Shown piece after piece: positions 28,512 through 38,143 of a stretch of DNA of 64,000 bases. Under the pieces are notes generated by a model. It did no database searches. It worked only from the letters and a program-made list of their open reading frames with translations, and was not told where the DNA came from. Where the stretch lies: the NCBI GenBank assembly GCA_003216295.1, contig QCJB01000003.1, positions 62,001 to 126,000 of the forward strand, given 5' to 3'. Numbering within the stretch: the first letter of the stretch is position 1; every line of letters starts with the position of its first letter. The stretch is from Prochlorococcus sp. AG-402-P16. GTDB lineage: Bacteria; Cyanobacteriota; Cyanobacteriia; PCC-6307; Cyanobiaceae. A program made the translations under genes and the position numbers.

Positions 28512-28784
28512 ATGGCTCATAAGAAAGGTACTGGATCAACAAGAAATGGAAGAGATTCAAACTCCAAAAGACTTGGTGTTAAAGCTTATGGTGGTGAGAA
28601 AGTAACAGCCGGATCTATACTGATACGTCAGAGAGGGACATCTATCTTGCCTGGAATTAATGTTGGGAGAGGTAAAGACGATACTCTTTTTGCTCTCACA
28701 GATGGTTCAGTTCACTTTGAAAGTATCCGTAGAGGATTGCGAAACAGAAAAAGAATTAATATTTCTTCTGCAACAACTGTTTAA
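28512..28784 (+). CDS. rpmA: 50S ribosomal protein L27
   Basis: 90 residues. It begins [19 protein letters not shown], the flexible N terminus that reaches the peptidyl-transferase centre, followed by [23 protein letters not shown]. The end is one base from the convergent methyltransferase stop. No Firmicute-type cleavable N-terminal extension is present. Confidence 0.97.
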   Translation: MAHKKGTGSTRNGRDSNSKRLGVKAYGGEKVTAGSILIRQRGTSILPGINVGRGKDDTLFALTDGSVHFESIRRGLRNRKRINISSATTV

Positions 28785-28785
28785 T

Positions 28786-29538
28786 TTAACTTCTTTGATT
28801 TAATGGCTTATAAGCTCTAGTAGTAATTAAAAATGGGTGAAAAACTTCTAAAAAGTTAGTCTGCAACGTTAAAAAGAATTTTTCAATCATACATGGGTCA
28901 TCAAAATGAAAAGGATATTCTCTATTTTTACCTTTATAAAAATACCAATTCATAAGAGCTATGCCATCTGGTGATAGTTTTTCTAAAAATATCTCAAGTT
29001 GACTTGACGGATCTGGAAGATGCTCAAGCACGTCAAGGCAAATAACAGAATTAAATTCCACATTAGATAAGCTCGCTAAGTCTCTATGAACTGAAATCTT
29101 ATCTTCGAGGGCTAATTCCTTAGCTCTTTGCTCTACAAAACTTCTATTTTGAGGGTTAAGATCTACAAACCATACATGTTCAACATTTGACAAAACTGAT
29201 GCTGCCAAGGCATGAGTACCTATCCCCCCTCCAAAATCCAAAACTTTTCCAAAAGCAAATTTTTGTTGTAAGCGAAGAGTGTCTGCTATGTAACTTGAGC
29301 TATTTAAATGCCACGATGCTAGATCGATTAAATGAGCATCACCTACTTGTTCTTCGTAAAAGTCGACAACATTATTTTTAGTAAATGCACCAGGATGCAG
29401 TGATGCCAGATCATCAACCCCTTTAAGTAATCTTTGATTTAATTGATCATTATTAATTTGAAGAAAATTAATAAGATGATTTTTCAAATTAAAACCATCT
29501 TTAAGAAAGCTAGAAATACTAAGATCTAATCTGTTCAT
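28786..29538 (-). CDS. Class I SAM-dependent methyltransferase
   Basis: 250 residues. The SAM-binding glycine loop is VLDFGGGIGTHALAA (about 99-113), the acidic residue after beta-2 is in WFVDLNPQN (about 123-131), and motif IV-V is VICLDVLEHLPDP (about 165-177), which resembles UbiE/COQ5-like small-molecule methylases. The first 90 residues are helical and could cap the active site. The substrate is unknown. It is convergent with rpmA and divergent from truB. Confidence 0.8.
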   Translation of the reverse strand: MNRLDLSISSFLKDGFNLKNHLINFLQINNDQLNQRLLKGVDDLASLHPGAFTKNNVVDFYEEQVGDAHLIDLASWHLNSSSYIADTLRLQQKFAFGKVLDFGGGIGTHALAASVLSNVEHVWFVDLNPQNRSFVEQRAKELALEDKISVHRDLASLSNVEFNSVICLDVLEHLPDPSSQLEIFLEKLSPDGIALMNWYFYKGKNREYPFHFDDPCMIEKFFLTLQTNFLEVFHPFLITTRAYKPLNQRS

Positions 29539-29633
29539 ATAATTTGCTCAGCGAACACACTGAGTTATAACTTTATAGGTTCAGGGGTACTTGAACAATC
29601 TTTTTTTGTGTAATTCAACCAACAAAATAAATT

Positions 29634-30575
29634 TTGAAAAAGCCTTTTGGATTTGTTGTTATTGATAAGCCCGCTGGGCTTACCTCTCATGATTGTGTCA
29701 ATAGACTTAGAAAAGTATACGGTTTAAAAAAAGTCGGCCATGGAGGAACTCTTGACCCATCAGTCACAGGTGTCCTTCCCATAGCAATTGGAAATGCCAC
29801 GAGATTAATCTCATATTTACAAGGCTCTAAAGCTTATAAAGGAATAATTCAATTAGGTACATCAACCAACACAGATGATATGCAAGGGGAAGTCATTCAA
29901 TCTCAAAGTTGGCCATTAATTGATAAAGGCAATTTGAATAATCTATTAGGTGATTTTAGAGGTGAAATATTACAGAAACCTCCAATATTTTCAAGCGTTC
30001 ATTTAAATGGAGAAAGAGCATATAAAAAAGCAAGAAGAGGAGAGAAGTTTGAATTAAGTTTAAAAAAAATTACTATAAATAAATTAAATTTAATCAGTTG
30101 GAATCAAAAGAAAGGTGAACTAGAAGTTTATATAGATTGCTCATCAGGAACGTACGTTAGATCCTTAGCTAGAGATATTGGAGACAAAATAGGATGTGGT
30201 GCTTATTTAAAAAAATTACACCGAACTAAAGCTTATAGTTTCACTGAAAATCATTCAGTATTACTTCCTGAAAAAGCAGAATCTTATCCAGAAAGCAATA
30301 AACCTAAAATTCTTAATCCAAAAAACTTTTTTAAACACCTTTATTCTTACAAATTAAGTTCTCAACAAGAAATGCTCAGTTGGAGATCAGGAAGAATGAT
30401 AAATATTGAAGATTGTTTTCAATATTTATCATTTCCAGAAGATAAACCTAATGATAATAAACCTTATAAAATAAATATATTAGTATTTGATCAAAACAAT
30501 GAAATTGCAGGGGTTGCAGAGATATATGATTCATTAATACTTAAACCAAAGGTTGTATTTAATGCAATTGGATAA
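29634..30575 (+). CDS. truB: tRNA pseudouridine-55 synthase
   Basis: 313 residues. Makes pseudouridine 55 in the T loop of tRNAs. FGFVVIDKPAGLTSHDCVNRLRK opens the fold and HGGTLDPSVTGVLPIAIGNATR (about 37-58) holds the catalytic Asp. SGTYVRSLARDIGDKIGCGAYL is the third conserved block. The start is TTG at 29634, one codon before KKPFGF, where the family begins. The C-terminal 90 residues are divergent. Confidence 0.95.
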   Translation: MKKPFGFVVIDKPAGLTSHDCVNRLRKVYGLKKVGHGGTLDPSVTGVLPIAIGNATRLISYLQGSKAYKGIIQLGTSTNTDDMQGEVIQSQSWPLIDKGNLNNLLGDFRGEILQKPPIFSSVHLNGERAYKKARRGEKFELSLKKITINKLNLISWNQKKGELEVYIDCSSGTYVRSLARDIGDKIGCGAYLKKLHRTKAYSFTENHSVLLPEKAESYPESNKPKILNPKNFFKHLYSYKLSSQQEMLSWRSGRMINIEDCFQYLSFPEDKPNDNKPYKINILVFDQNNEIAGVAEIYDSLILKPKVVFNAIG

Positions 30576-30626
30576 ATATTAAAAGCTTCACAGCTAAATA
30601 GTTTTCTTAATCCCAATAAAATTTTT

Positions 30627-31880
30627 CTAATACTTTTTTATTTGTACCCCACTATAGTAATGTTTTAGTATTTTTTGAAAACTTGATCCTCTTTCAGCCA
30701 TTTCTCTAGCCCCCCATTGGCTCATGCCTACTCCATGCCCAGCGCCAGAACCTTGTAAAAATAAAAAATAGTCTTTTGGAATTTCAGGAAGAGGTCTAGA
30801 AGAGAAATCATTATCCATTCTATTATCAAAATCCAAGTTAAATCTATTTTGTGAATTATTAATCTCAGAAAAATTATTTTCTTTTTGAAATTCATAAAAT
30901 TTCAAATCAGGTTCGAATTTTGTACTAAGCAATTTAAATTTTTTTCTTAACTCTTTACCAGAGAAAGTTTTTCTTCCATGAGGTCCATAAACTAAAATTT
31001 TTAAGACTCTATTACTATTACTCCTTTTTGTTACTTGGATGCTAGTTACTCCTCCCAAATCAGGGAAAGTTTCTACTAACTCTTCAGAATTAAATTCAGC
31101 AGACCATCTATATTTAGTACTATTTTGATCATAATCAACAACACTTTTCAAGTACGGTAATTGGTACTTCCAAACTTTCCCACTATCTTCAGTCTTCCCT
31201 CCAGAACTGCTATGAAATACTGCATTTATAAGCTTATTATCATAAAACAAAGCAAGTAAATTTGTACTTCTAACTGCCCTATTTATTTTTGGCGTTTCAG
31301 CCTCAAGTCCCAAATAAACTTGACTGGCTTCTGTTGATTGAACATCAAAGGATTTATTATTTCCCAAAAGTTTTAAAGCATAAGTTCTTGCGGCAATGGC
31401 CTGTGCCTGAAGAGCTGCAAGAGGGAATTCTTTAGGCATTTCACTACCAACAACGCTTTTTAAATATTTCTCCAATTTTATATAATTTATTGTTTGTATT
31501 TTATTATTATTCAATGAAACTCTAAGTTCTCCTGCGTATCTACGATTCTCAAACCAAATTCCTCTTTTATGATTATTTTTGATAATTAAATTAAAGTCTT
31601 TAGGCAATTCAGTCCATTCATTATTTCTATTATTAATTGAATATTTAAGATAGCCGTTAGTGTAGATTAATTTTAAAGATTTAATACTTTTTTTCTGTGG
31701 GGATATCCCCTTAACAAAAATAGATTTATTGCCATCCGCTCTGAAATTAGCTTTATATTCATTCCCTATTAATACCCGCATTACTGGCTCTTTGGCAGCT
31801 TTTACCTTTAATGGAGAGATAAAGAAAGTTGCTACAAAGATTATGGCCCATCCCGCATTTCCTCTAGGTGATGTGCTCAC
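30627..31880 (-). CDS. SpoIID/LytB-domain exported protein
   Basis: 417 residues. A signal peptide (about 10-30, GWAIIFVATFFISPLKVKA) precedes a beta-rich region and the SpoIID domain. Its blocks are SVVGSEMPKEFPLAALQAQAIAARTYAL (about 141-168), FHSSSGGKTEDSGKVW and GSGAGHGVGMSQWGAREMA (about 382-400). SpoIID of Bacillus is a peptidoglycan lytic transglycosylase, and many bacteria carry uncharacterised versions. It likely acts on the cell wall in the periplasm. It is divergent from rnz with about 100 bases between starts. Confidence 0.88.
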   Translation of the reverse strand: MSTSPRGNAGWAIIFVATFFISPLKVKAAKEPVMRVLIGNEYKANFRADGNKSIFVKGISPQKKSIKSLKLIYTNGYLKYSINNRNNEWTELPKDFNLIIKNNHKRGIWFENRRYAGELRVSLNNNKIQTINYIKLEKYLKSVVGSEMPKEFPLAALQAQAIAARTYALKLLGNNKSFDVQSTEASQVYLGLEAETPKINRAVRSTNLLALFYDNKLINAVFHSSSGGKTEDSGKVWKYQLPYLKSVVDYDQNSTKYRWSAEFNSEELVETFPDLGGVTSIQVTKRSNSNRVLKILVYGPHGRKTFSGKELRKKFKLLSTKFEPDLKFYEFQKENNFSEINNSQNRFNLDFDNRMDNDFSSRPLPEIPKDYFLFLQGSGAGHGVGMSQWGAREMAERGSSFQKILKHYYSGVQIKKY

Positions 31881-31980
31881 AATAAAAATTGAATTTAGGA
31901 ACTAATTCTGCCTATAAGAAGAGAGATCCACCAGTGGTCAAAGGTATGAATGGCACCATGTCTTACAAAGAGGAAAAAAC

Positions 31981-32937
31981 TTGCAAGTCACTTTTCTAGG
32001 AACAAGCTCAGGGGTTCCAACTCTGACTAGAAACGTATCAGCAATGGTACTAAAACCTCCACAAAGATCAGAATTGTGGTTATTTGATTGTGGCGAAGGC
32101 ACTCAGCATCAATTCAATAAAAGCAATCTTAAATTATCTCAAATAAAAAAAATATTCATAACACACATGCATGGAGATCACATTTATGGTCTACCAGGAC
32201 TACTGGCAAGTATTGGTTTGGCTGGAAGCAGTTCTGGGATTGAGCTATATGGTCCAGCACCTCTTAAAAATTTTATTGATGCTTGTCTATACAGCAGTTC
32301 GAGCAGATTGGCTTATTCTCTAAAATTTCACCAGATTGAAAATGCTGCAATAGAAAAAGAACTTTTATTCGAAGATTCAAATTTCGAAGTCAAGACTGCT
32401 CCCTTAAAGCACAGAATACCCTCCTTTGCATATAGAGTTAATGAAAAGCCTAGAGTAGGCAGGTTCAATATAGATAAAGCAAAGTCATTAAAAATTCCTC
32501 CTGGCCCTATCTACGCTTCTTTGCAAAGGGGAGAAAATGTTCAGCTTGATGATGGTCGTATTTTTTCAGGAAAAGATTTCTGTGGTCCTTCTCGACCAGG
32601 ATTAAGCATAGTTTACTGCACAGATACTGTATACACAGAATCAGCTATTGAGATTTCGAAAAATGCCGACCTTTTGATCCATGAATCTACATATGCTTAC
32701 AAGGAAACTGAAATGGCTTATCAACGTGGTCACTCAACTGCCACAATGGCGGCTCAAATTGCTTCAAAAGCAAACGTAAATCAATTAATTTTGACTCATT
32801 TCAGTCCGAGATATACCCCTGGGAATGAAACATGTCCTAATGATTTGCTTAATGAAGCAAAAGCAATTTTTCCAAATACCCAGTTGGCAAAAGACTTCTT
32901 GCAAATTGACCTAAAAAAACGCTGCAACAGTTCTTGA
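31981..32937 (+). CDS. rnz: Ribonuclease Z
   Basis: 318 residues from a TTG at 31981. Zinc endonuclease that trims tRNA 3' ends. [19 protein letters not shown] opens the beta-lactamase fold, [17 protein letters not shown] (about 59-75) carries the HxHxDH metal site, and [24 protein letters not shown] plus ILTHFSPRY supply the other ligands. Since tRNA genes here lack an encoded CCA, this activity is needed before CCA addition. Confidence 0.96.
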   Translation: MQVTFLGTSSGVPTLTRNVSAMVLKPPQRSELWLFDCGEGTQHQFNKSNLKLSQIKKIFITHMHGDHIYGLPGLLASIGLAGSSSGIELYGPAPLKNFIDACLYSSSSRLAYSLKFHQIENAAIEKELLFEDSNFEVKTAPLKHRIPSFAYRVNEKPRVGRFNIDKAKSLKIPPGPIYASLQRGENVQLDDGRIFSGKDFCGPSRPGLSIVYCTDTVYTESAIEISKNADLLIHESTYAYKETEMAYQRGHSTATMAAQIASKANVNQLILTHFSPRYTPGNETCPNDLLNEAKAIFPNTQLAKDFLQIDLKKRCNSS

Positions 32938-33012
32938 TCCCTTGGCCTATGAAATGCCACTACATGAAACAATGGTCGGGTTTGGTGCTTCCGTCAATCG
33001 CTGGCGTTATTA

Positions 33013-33561
33013 ATGGACTCTCTTATTTCTTCTCTTAAACGGTCCCTTACAAGACTATTTGTTTTGATACCTGTGCTTGTAAGTCTCAGTATTAGTCCTC
33101 TTTCTGTAAGTGCCTTGTATCCCAGCGACCCTTCTTCAGTGGAGACCTTAGATACAAGCTTGGCTGGTCAGGACTTACAAAATACAGAGTATGTAAAATA
33201 CGACTTATCAGGAAAAGATCTTGGTGGGGCGAATTTCACTGGGGCTTATTTCAGTGTCTCAAGCTTGAAGGGCTCTGATTTAACAGGCGCAAACATGACC
33301 AATGTTATTGCCTATGCAACAAGGTTTGATAATGCAAACCTCACAAACGTAAAACTTACTGGTGCAGAGTTACTAAAGAGTGTTTTTGATGGTGTAACCA
33401 TCGATGGTGCTGACTTTACTGATGCTGTATTAGATAGAAGTCAACAAAAAAATCTATGCAAAGTAGCTACTGGCAACACAGCCGATAGTCTTGGTTGTAG
33501 CACTACAGCTGCTGGATATGTTCCTGCAACAAAAGGTCAGGGTTTCAACCCAGGTACATAA
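33013..33561 (+). CDS. Exported pentapeptide-repeat protein
   Basis: 182 residues. A signal peptide ends near the ALYPSD boundary (about residue 34). The mature part contains about 15 A(D/N)LXX-type pentapeptides (for example DLGGANFTGAYF, GSDLTGANMTN, DNANLTNVKLTGAEL), forming a right-handed beta helix. Cyanobacterial lumen pentapeptide proteins have this layout. Two Cys near the C terminus (NLCKV, SLGCST) may form a disulfide cap. A perfect hairpin terminator follows 10 bases after the stop. Confidence 0.88.
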   Translation: MDSLISSLKRSLTRLFVLIPVLVSLSISPLSVSALYPSDPSSVETLDTSLAGQDLQNTEYVKYDLSGKDLGGANFTGAYFSVSSLKGSDLTGANMTNVIAYATRFDNANLTNVKLTGAELLKSVFDGVTIDGADFTDAVLDRSQQKNLCKVATGNTADSLGCSTTAAGYVPATKGQGFNPGT

Positions 33562-33571
33562 ATTTATCTAA

Positions 33572-33628
33572 AATTTATTAACCAATAAAAAAAGGGCTTA
33601 TAGCCCTTTTTTTATTGGTTAATAAATT
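33572..33628. terminator. Bidirectional terminator, perfect 27-bp inverted repeat
   Basis: The arms 33572-33598 and 33602-33628 are exact complements around a three-base loop (TAT). The GC core is AGGGCT / AGCCCT next to seven A on one side and seven T on the other, so the T tract is present in either direction. It ends the plus-strand pentapeptide gene and the minus-strand gene at 33639 together. Confidence 0.9.
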
Positions 33629-33638
33629 CTACTCGTTA

Positions 33639-33830
33639 TCACTTGGTGATAAGAAAGAAAGCTGCTGCAGCCCCTCCAACAGCAAACATTGGCAGCCCAA
33701 CTAGCAAATGTGAGGTGCCAAAGCCAAAGCCTTTTTGGCGCAATATAAAATAGCCAACTCCAGCAGCTCCAGCAGCTAGAGGAATTGCAGCCGTAGCAGC
33801 GGAAGCAACAGCGTGATAGTCGAAGTTCAT
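33639..33830 (-). CDS. Small Ala/Gly-rich membrane protein, hypothetical
   Basis: 63 residues. It opens MNFDYHAVASAATAAIPLAAG and has two hydrophobic helices (about 12-30 and 42-60) with small residues that favour tight helix packing. This resembles small thylakoid or inner-membrane proteins conserved in picocyanobacteria, but I cannot name a family. It ends 11 bases from the bidirectional hairpin terminator shared with the pentapeptide gene. Confidence 0.65.
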   Translation of the reverse strand: MNFDYHAVASAATAAIPLAAGAAGVGYFILRQKGFGFGTSHLLVGLPMFAVGGAAAAFFLITK

Positions 33831-33970
33831 CCCAGTGTTGAAATTTATTTACTTATAATTATCCTTCGAAAACTTAAAAATGTAATGAAATTATGGTCGA
33901 AATGCTTCATATCTTCATCACTTTAAATCCAGAAGAAATTTTTAACGGATCAAAATCAAAAAAAAAAAAA

Positions 33971-34375
33971 TTAAGTTTCCTTGATTAATGCCAATTGAGG
34001 AAAGACATTTGAACTCTCTCTCGAACGAGGATGCTTGCTATACCACCATTCCTGCAAATTAGAATCTAGACGAAGAGAAAATAGAGTCAGAATTGTCTTA
34101 GTTGGTTTTACACCTGGTTGAATAATCTCAACAGAATAAGATGGACATTTTTGTGCAGCGATATCAGCAACCAATCTTTTTCCAATTCTTCTCCAACTAG
34201 GCTCTTTACTTCGCCATGAAAGCCTGCAACAAGGCCAAGGCAACTCTTCACGGTCATAAAGACGGCAACATGGTCCTATCACTCGAAAGCTGTACTGTCC
34301 ACCAATGCTTGAATGAACCGTACCGTGATCCATAAGACATTGAACTTCCTCGGTTGAAAAAACTTCTGAAATCAA
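33971..34375 (-). CDS. Cys-rich soluble protein, conserved hypothetical
   Basis: 134 residues with Cys at 13, 36, 37, 49, 50 and 77. Two CC pairs appear in parallel contexts (GPCCRLYD and WPCCRLSW), a pattern that suggests a metal or Fe-S site. The C-terminal half (PTKTILTLFSLRLDSNLQEWWYS) is less polar and has no Cys. No signal peptide. A 9-bp hairpin lies in its leader. The gene upstream on the same strand encodes a ferredoxin, so an electron-transfer or redox role is possible but not shown. Confidence 0.65.
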   Translation of the reverse strand: MISEVFSTEEVQCLMDHGTVHSSIGGQYSFRVIGPCCRLYDREELPWPCCRLSWRSKEPSWRRIGKRLVADIAAQKCPSYSVEIIQPGVKPTKTILTLFSLRLDSNLQEWWYSKHPRSRESSNVFPQLALIKET

Positions 34376-34393
34376 TTAATCCCTAAACAATTT

Positions 34394-34417
34394 TTTATGC
34401 GCCCATGAGCGCATAAA
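34394..34417 (-). promoter_or_regulatory. Hairpin in the leader of the Cys-rich gene
   Basis: TTTATGCGC and GCGCATAAA pair perfectly over nine bases around a six-base loop. It lies 19 bases upstream of the ATG at 34375 and is not followed by a T tract on the minus strand, so a leader structure fits better than a terminator for the ferredoxin gene upstream. Confidence 0.45.
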
Positions 34418-34484
34418 TAAAAGGGTGGCGAACAATAAGATCTTTTGCAAGCAAAATAGTTAAAATCTGGATAAAAAATTAATA

Positions 34485-34784
34485 TCAATATATTTCATCC
34501 TCAGCATGGGTTCTGATAATGCAATCAGAAGTCGGATATGCGACGCAAATCAAAATATATCCTTGTTGAATTTGATCTTCATCTAAAAAGCTTTGATCTT
34601 GTTGATCAACATTACCTTTTTCTAATTTAGCGACACAAGTTGAGCAAGCCCCAGAGCGGCAAGAGAAAGGGAGTTCAATATTTTGTTCACATGCCGAGTC
34701 AAGAATATATTTATCATCTGGAATTTCAACAATTTCTTTTAAACCACTTAACTCATTAATAAAAGTGATCTTAAAAGATGCCAT
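34485..34784 (-). CDS. Plant-type [2Fe-2S] ferredoxin
   Basis: 99 residues. The cluster ligands are Cys42, Cys47, Cys50 and Cys80 in the CX4CX2CX29C pattern ([11 protein letters not shown] and ILICVAYP), normal for photosynthetic ferredoxins. The protein is acidic at its C terminus (HAEDEIY), as needed for FNR or PSI docking. A divergent position in the family is possible because [12 protein letters not shown] differs from the major form's DLPYSCRAG. It is 30 bases downstream of prmA on the same strand. Confidence 0.93.
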   Translation of the reverse strand: MASFKITFINELSGLKEIVEIPDDKYILDSACEQNIELPFSCRSGACSTCVAKLEKGNVDQQDQSFLDEDQIQQGYILICVAYPTSDCIIRTHAEDEIY

Positions 34785-34814
34785 AAATCTTTCTTTTGAA
34801 AATTTAAAGTCTAT

Positions 34815-35729
34815 TTAATTAAACGAGTTGTGAGTTAGGACAATCAAAGCCCATTGATCCTTTGTCTTAATATCAAGAACTTTCCAACCAAATGGCGTGA
34901 AAAAATCTTCAAGCTCTTTTGCTTGATCAATTAATAAGCCAGACAAAATCACTTTACCTTTTGGTCCAATAATCTTGTCAAAACTTGGACCTAATAATTT
35001 TATGACAGGTGCAAGAATATTGCAGAGCATCAAATCAAATTGTTCATCAGTTATGTTCGCTTCAAGCATCTCAATAGAGCCATGATAAACACTGAAAAGC
35101 CTTTCAGAAAAATCATTCAAAGAGAAATTATTCTTCGTAGCAGATATTGCTAAAGAATCCGTATCAACAGAAACAGTACATTTAGCCCCTAGGCTCAAAG
35201 CAGATATGGACAATATTCCACTACCACATCCTAAATCAGCAACTTTTTTACCTATTGGGGGATCATCATCCAAAGCCTCTACACATAAACGAGTCGAGGG
35301 ATGACTACCAGTACCAAAAGCACTTCCAGGATCTAAACGAATAATTTTCCTACCTGAGAATTTTTCAGGTAATTCCAACCATGCCGGCAAAATTAAAATT
35401 GATTTGCCAATGGGATCAGGTTTCCAGTTCTTTTTCCAGATTGAACTCCAATCTTCATCCTTAACTTGAATCCATTTGCAAGGTGGCAAAATTAAATCAA
35501 AAGGATTTGCCAACAATGATAATGATTTGACTAAGTTTTCTTTATGACAATCTGACCATTCAACCTCAGGAAGCCAAATATATAGAGTTTTAGTGGAACT
35601 ATTTTCAGGATTATTCTCAAAGGAAAATCTAGTAATTTCTAAATTACTCAAGCACCAGTAGAAAGAATCCTCTAACTCAAATGGAATTTCCTGCTCAAAT
35701 CGTAACCAATAAGAATGAGGATTTTTCAA
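34815..35729 (-). CDS. prmA: Ribosomal protein L11 methyltransferase
   Basis: 304 residues. Trimethylates Lys residues of L11. The N-terminal 110 residues form the L11-recognition domain. The catalytic half contains LDPGSAFGTGSHPSTRLCVEAL (about 131-152), VADLGCGSGILSISAL (about 161-176) and LMLCNILAPVI (about 234-244), all diagnostic. It lies 17 bases downstream of serA and 30 bases upstream of the ferredoxin gene, suggesting serA-prmA-ferredoxin co-transcription. Confidence 0.95.
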   Translation of the reverse strand: MKNPHSYWLRFEQEIPFELEDSFYWCLSNLEITRFSFENNPENSSTKTLYIWLPEVEWSDCHKENLVKSLSLLANPFDLILPPCKWIQVKDEDWSSIWKKNWKPDPIGKSILILPAWLELPEKFSGRKIIRLDPGSAFGTGSHPSTRLCVEALDDDPPIGKKVADLGCGSGILSISALSLGAKCTVSVDTDSLAISATKNNFSLNDFSERLFSVYHGSIEMLEANITDEQFDLMLCNILAPVIKLLGPSFDKIIGPKGKVILSGLLIDQAKELEDFFTPFGWKVLDIKTKDQWALIVLTHNSFN

Positions 35730-35746
35730 TTTTTTTAACTAGTATT

Positions 35747-37333
35747 CTATAAAGTTACTGAATGAGCTTCGTTTATACCTTGCATTGAGAGAATGGACCC
35801 CAATAATTCTGAGGGAATAGGGTCGTCAATACTTAAAACCATAACTGCTTCTCCTCTAACGATTCTCCTCCCAACCTGCATAGAGGCAATATTCACATTA
35901 TGTTTTCCAAGTAATGATCCTATTTGACCAATAATTCCAGGCATATCTCTATGCCTAGTAAAAAGCATATGTCTGCTTGGGACAAAATTTATTGGATACT
36001 CATCAATAGTTGTGATACCTAAATCTCCATCACCAAAAACAGTACCAGAAACACTATGTCCACCCTTATCGCTAAAACTATCCAATTGCAATGAGCCTCG
36101 AGAAAACTCTGGACTAAGTTCATCCTTGATCTCAACAACTTCGATACCTCGACCTTTTGCCTCCAAGGAGGCGTTTACATAGTTAATTTTGTCGCCCAAA
36201 GCATTAGTAAGTAAGCCTTTCAATGTGGCAATAACCAAAGGCTGAGATGGATGTTGAGCAAATTCTCCTTGTAAGCGCACTTCTAATTTTTGAATCTGTC
36301 CGCCTGATATCTGACTAACTAATAATCCTAATGTCTCTGCAAGCTTTAAATGTGGTTTCAGACTATCCATTATTTCTGCACTTAAACCTGGAATATTGAC
36401 TGCACTTCTTGCAGGCAAACCTAATAGAACATCTCTAATTTGCTCTGCAACATCTATGGCTACATTTTGTTGAGCCTCAACAGTTGAAGCGCCTAAATGA
36501 GGTGTAAGGACTAAACCTTTTTTAACAGATCTTAGTGGTGAATTTTCACTCAAAGGTTCTTTAGCATAAACATCTATTGCTGCCCCTGATATTACATTTT
36601 CTTCCAATGCTTGAGCCAAATCATTTTCATTAATAATTCCTCCTCTTGCACAATTAACCAACCTTGCCGTTGCTTTCATCTTTCTAAGCAATTTCATATT
36701 TACTAAATTCTCGGTTTCTGCAGTCCTTGGAAGATGAAGAGTTACATAATCGGATTCTTTAAACAACTCATCAATCTCACTTAATCGGACCTGCATTTGC
36801 TGAGCTCGTTCAATAGAGACAAATGGATCGAATCCAATAACATTCATGCCCATCGCATTGGCAACCTTTGCGACATGAGATCCAATCTTTCCAAGACCAA
36901 CTACCCCTAAAGTTTTCTTGAACAGCTCATTTCCAACATATTTCTTGCGATCCCATCCTCCAGAGAACATGCTTGAATGTGCTTGAGGAATATTTCTAGA
37001 CAAAGCAAGAATCATTGCCAGAGCATGCTCAGCGGCAGCGATAGTATTACCACCTGGTGAATTAACAACTAATACACCCTTCTTGGTGGCAGATGGGACA
37101 TCAACATTATCAACTCCAACTCCAGCTCTACCAATGATTCTTAATTTTTTTGCTTCACAAATCACATCAGATGTAACCTGTGTACCAGAACGGATCATCA
37201 ATCCGTCATACTCACCAATAATATTCTTTAAGTCATCAACTGAAAGGCCAACTTTTTGGTCAACCTGTGCAACCTGAGTAAGAATATCTATGCCTGCTTG
37301 ATCAATGGGATCAGAAACAAGAACTTTCGTCAT
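35747..37333 (-). CDS. serA: D-3-phosphoglycerate dehydrogenase
   Basis: 528 residues, the long form. First committed step of serine synthesis. NAD-binding GLGKIGSHVAKVANAMGMNVIGFDPF (about 143-168), catalytic Arg in LVNCARGGIINENDLA, Glu in IDVYAKEPL and His in TPHLGAST are all present. After about residue 320 an intervening domain precedes the C-terminal ACT domain (FTRHRDMPGIIGQIGSLLGKHNVNI), which usually binds serine as feedback inhibitor. It is divergent from the gene at 37438. Confidence 0.97.
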   Translation of the reverse strand: MTKVLVSDPIDQAGIDILTQVAQVDQKVGLSVDDLKNIIGEYDGLMIRSGTQVTSDVICEAKKLRIIGRAGVGVDNVDVPSATKKGVLVVNSPGGNTIAAAEHALAMILALSRNIPQAHSSMFSGGWDRKKYVGNELFKKTLGVVGLGKIGSHVAKVANAMGMNVIGFDPFVSIERAQQMQVRLSEIDELFKESDYVTLHLPRTAETENLVNMKLLRKMKATARLVNCARGGIINENDLAQALEENVISGAAIDVYAKEPLSENSPLRSVKKGLVLTPHLGASTVEAQQNVAIDVAEQIRDVLLGLPARSAVNIPGLSAEIMDSLKPHLKLAETLGLLVSQISGGQIQKLEVRLQGEFAQHPSQPLVIATLKGLLTNALGDKINYVNASLEAKGRGIEVVEIKDELSPEFSRGSLQLDSFSDKGGHSVSGTVFGDGDLGITTIDEYPINFVPSRHMLFTRHRDMPGIIGQIGSLLGKHNVNIASMQVGRRIVRGEAVMVLSIDDPIPSELLGSILSMQGINEAHSVTL

Positions 37334-37437
37334 TAAGGGCGAATAACGTGCCGTCCTGAACTTTAGTGATCTATTCGCCGCTGACCAGATTTATGTTGAG
37401 CAGGATTGAAAATCCAAACATTTCAAGGAGTTAATTC

Positions 37438-38004
37438 GTGTCAACATGCGTAATCGTCTTCAAGGAAAAGCTAGCTGCAAAGGAGTTATTGCTCCAATTA
37501 AAAAAAGCTCAAACACCTATCCTGAATTGCGATCTGATAAAACCATTGGATAACAAAAAGGAATTTGAGGGCTTAAAAATAGAGACATCTGAGGAAGTTT
37601 TTATTAACGAAGTCAATTTTGATAATTTCAAACTCCTGAATCCAAGTCTTGCTCTAAAGGATCGACAAAAAACTTTAGCTACATGGTTAATACCATTTGG
37701 TTTTATTGCAGGCTTAAGCTTTTCACAAATGACTGATCTGAAAACATTTGCAGATATGGGGTTTCCGAATCAATTAGAAAAACTTTTAGGTGGCCTGGTC
37801 GGAATGGTTTCAGGATTGCTAGGAAGTCTTTTTTCAGCTGGTGGAATTAACCAAGAAACTGATGATGATTTAAGAGCTCTTCGAAAAAAAAGCGAGGGAG
37901 GTTTTTGGCTGCTTATTCTTGAGCTACCAATAGAAATAGAACCACCTTGGGTAATTCTAAGAGAAACAAATAACTTAGAGATCATAACCTTAAGGAAGGA
38001 ATGA
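37438..38004 (+). CDS. Conserved hypothetical protein with membrane-hairpin core
   Basis: 188 residues from a GTG at 37438. A soluble N terminus with mixed charge (about 1-80) precedes two hydrophobic stretches, TWLIPFGFIAGLSFSQM and LEKLLGGLVGMVSGLLGSLFSAGGI, joined by a short loop. A C-terminal strand-rich part (FWLLILELPIEIEPPWVILR) follows. The Gly-rich second helix could line a pore or insert into thylakoids. A Shine-Dalgarno-like AAGGAG precedes the GTG. No family is recognised. Confidence 0.7.
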   Translation: MSTCVIVFKEKLAAKELLLQLKKAQTPILNCDLIKPLDNKKEFEGLKIETSEEVFINEVNFDNFKLLNPSLALKDRQKTLATWLIPFGFIAGLSFSQMTDLKTFADMGFPNQLEKLLGGLVGMVSGLLGSLFSAGGINQETDDDLRALRKKSEGGFWLLILELPIEIEPPWVILRETNNLEIITLRKE

Positions 38005-38143
38005 TGTTAATTTAAATAAAAATTCATAGCGAGAAATTGAATATAATAATTAATACTATATTGAATAGTTTATTACTCAAATAAAGTGAATATAAAAAAG
38101 GTTTAGACTATTAAAATCTTAAAAAAAACTTCAGTCTCATTTA

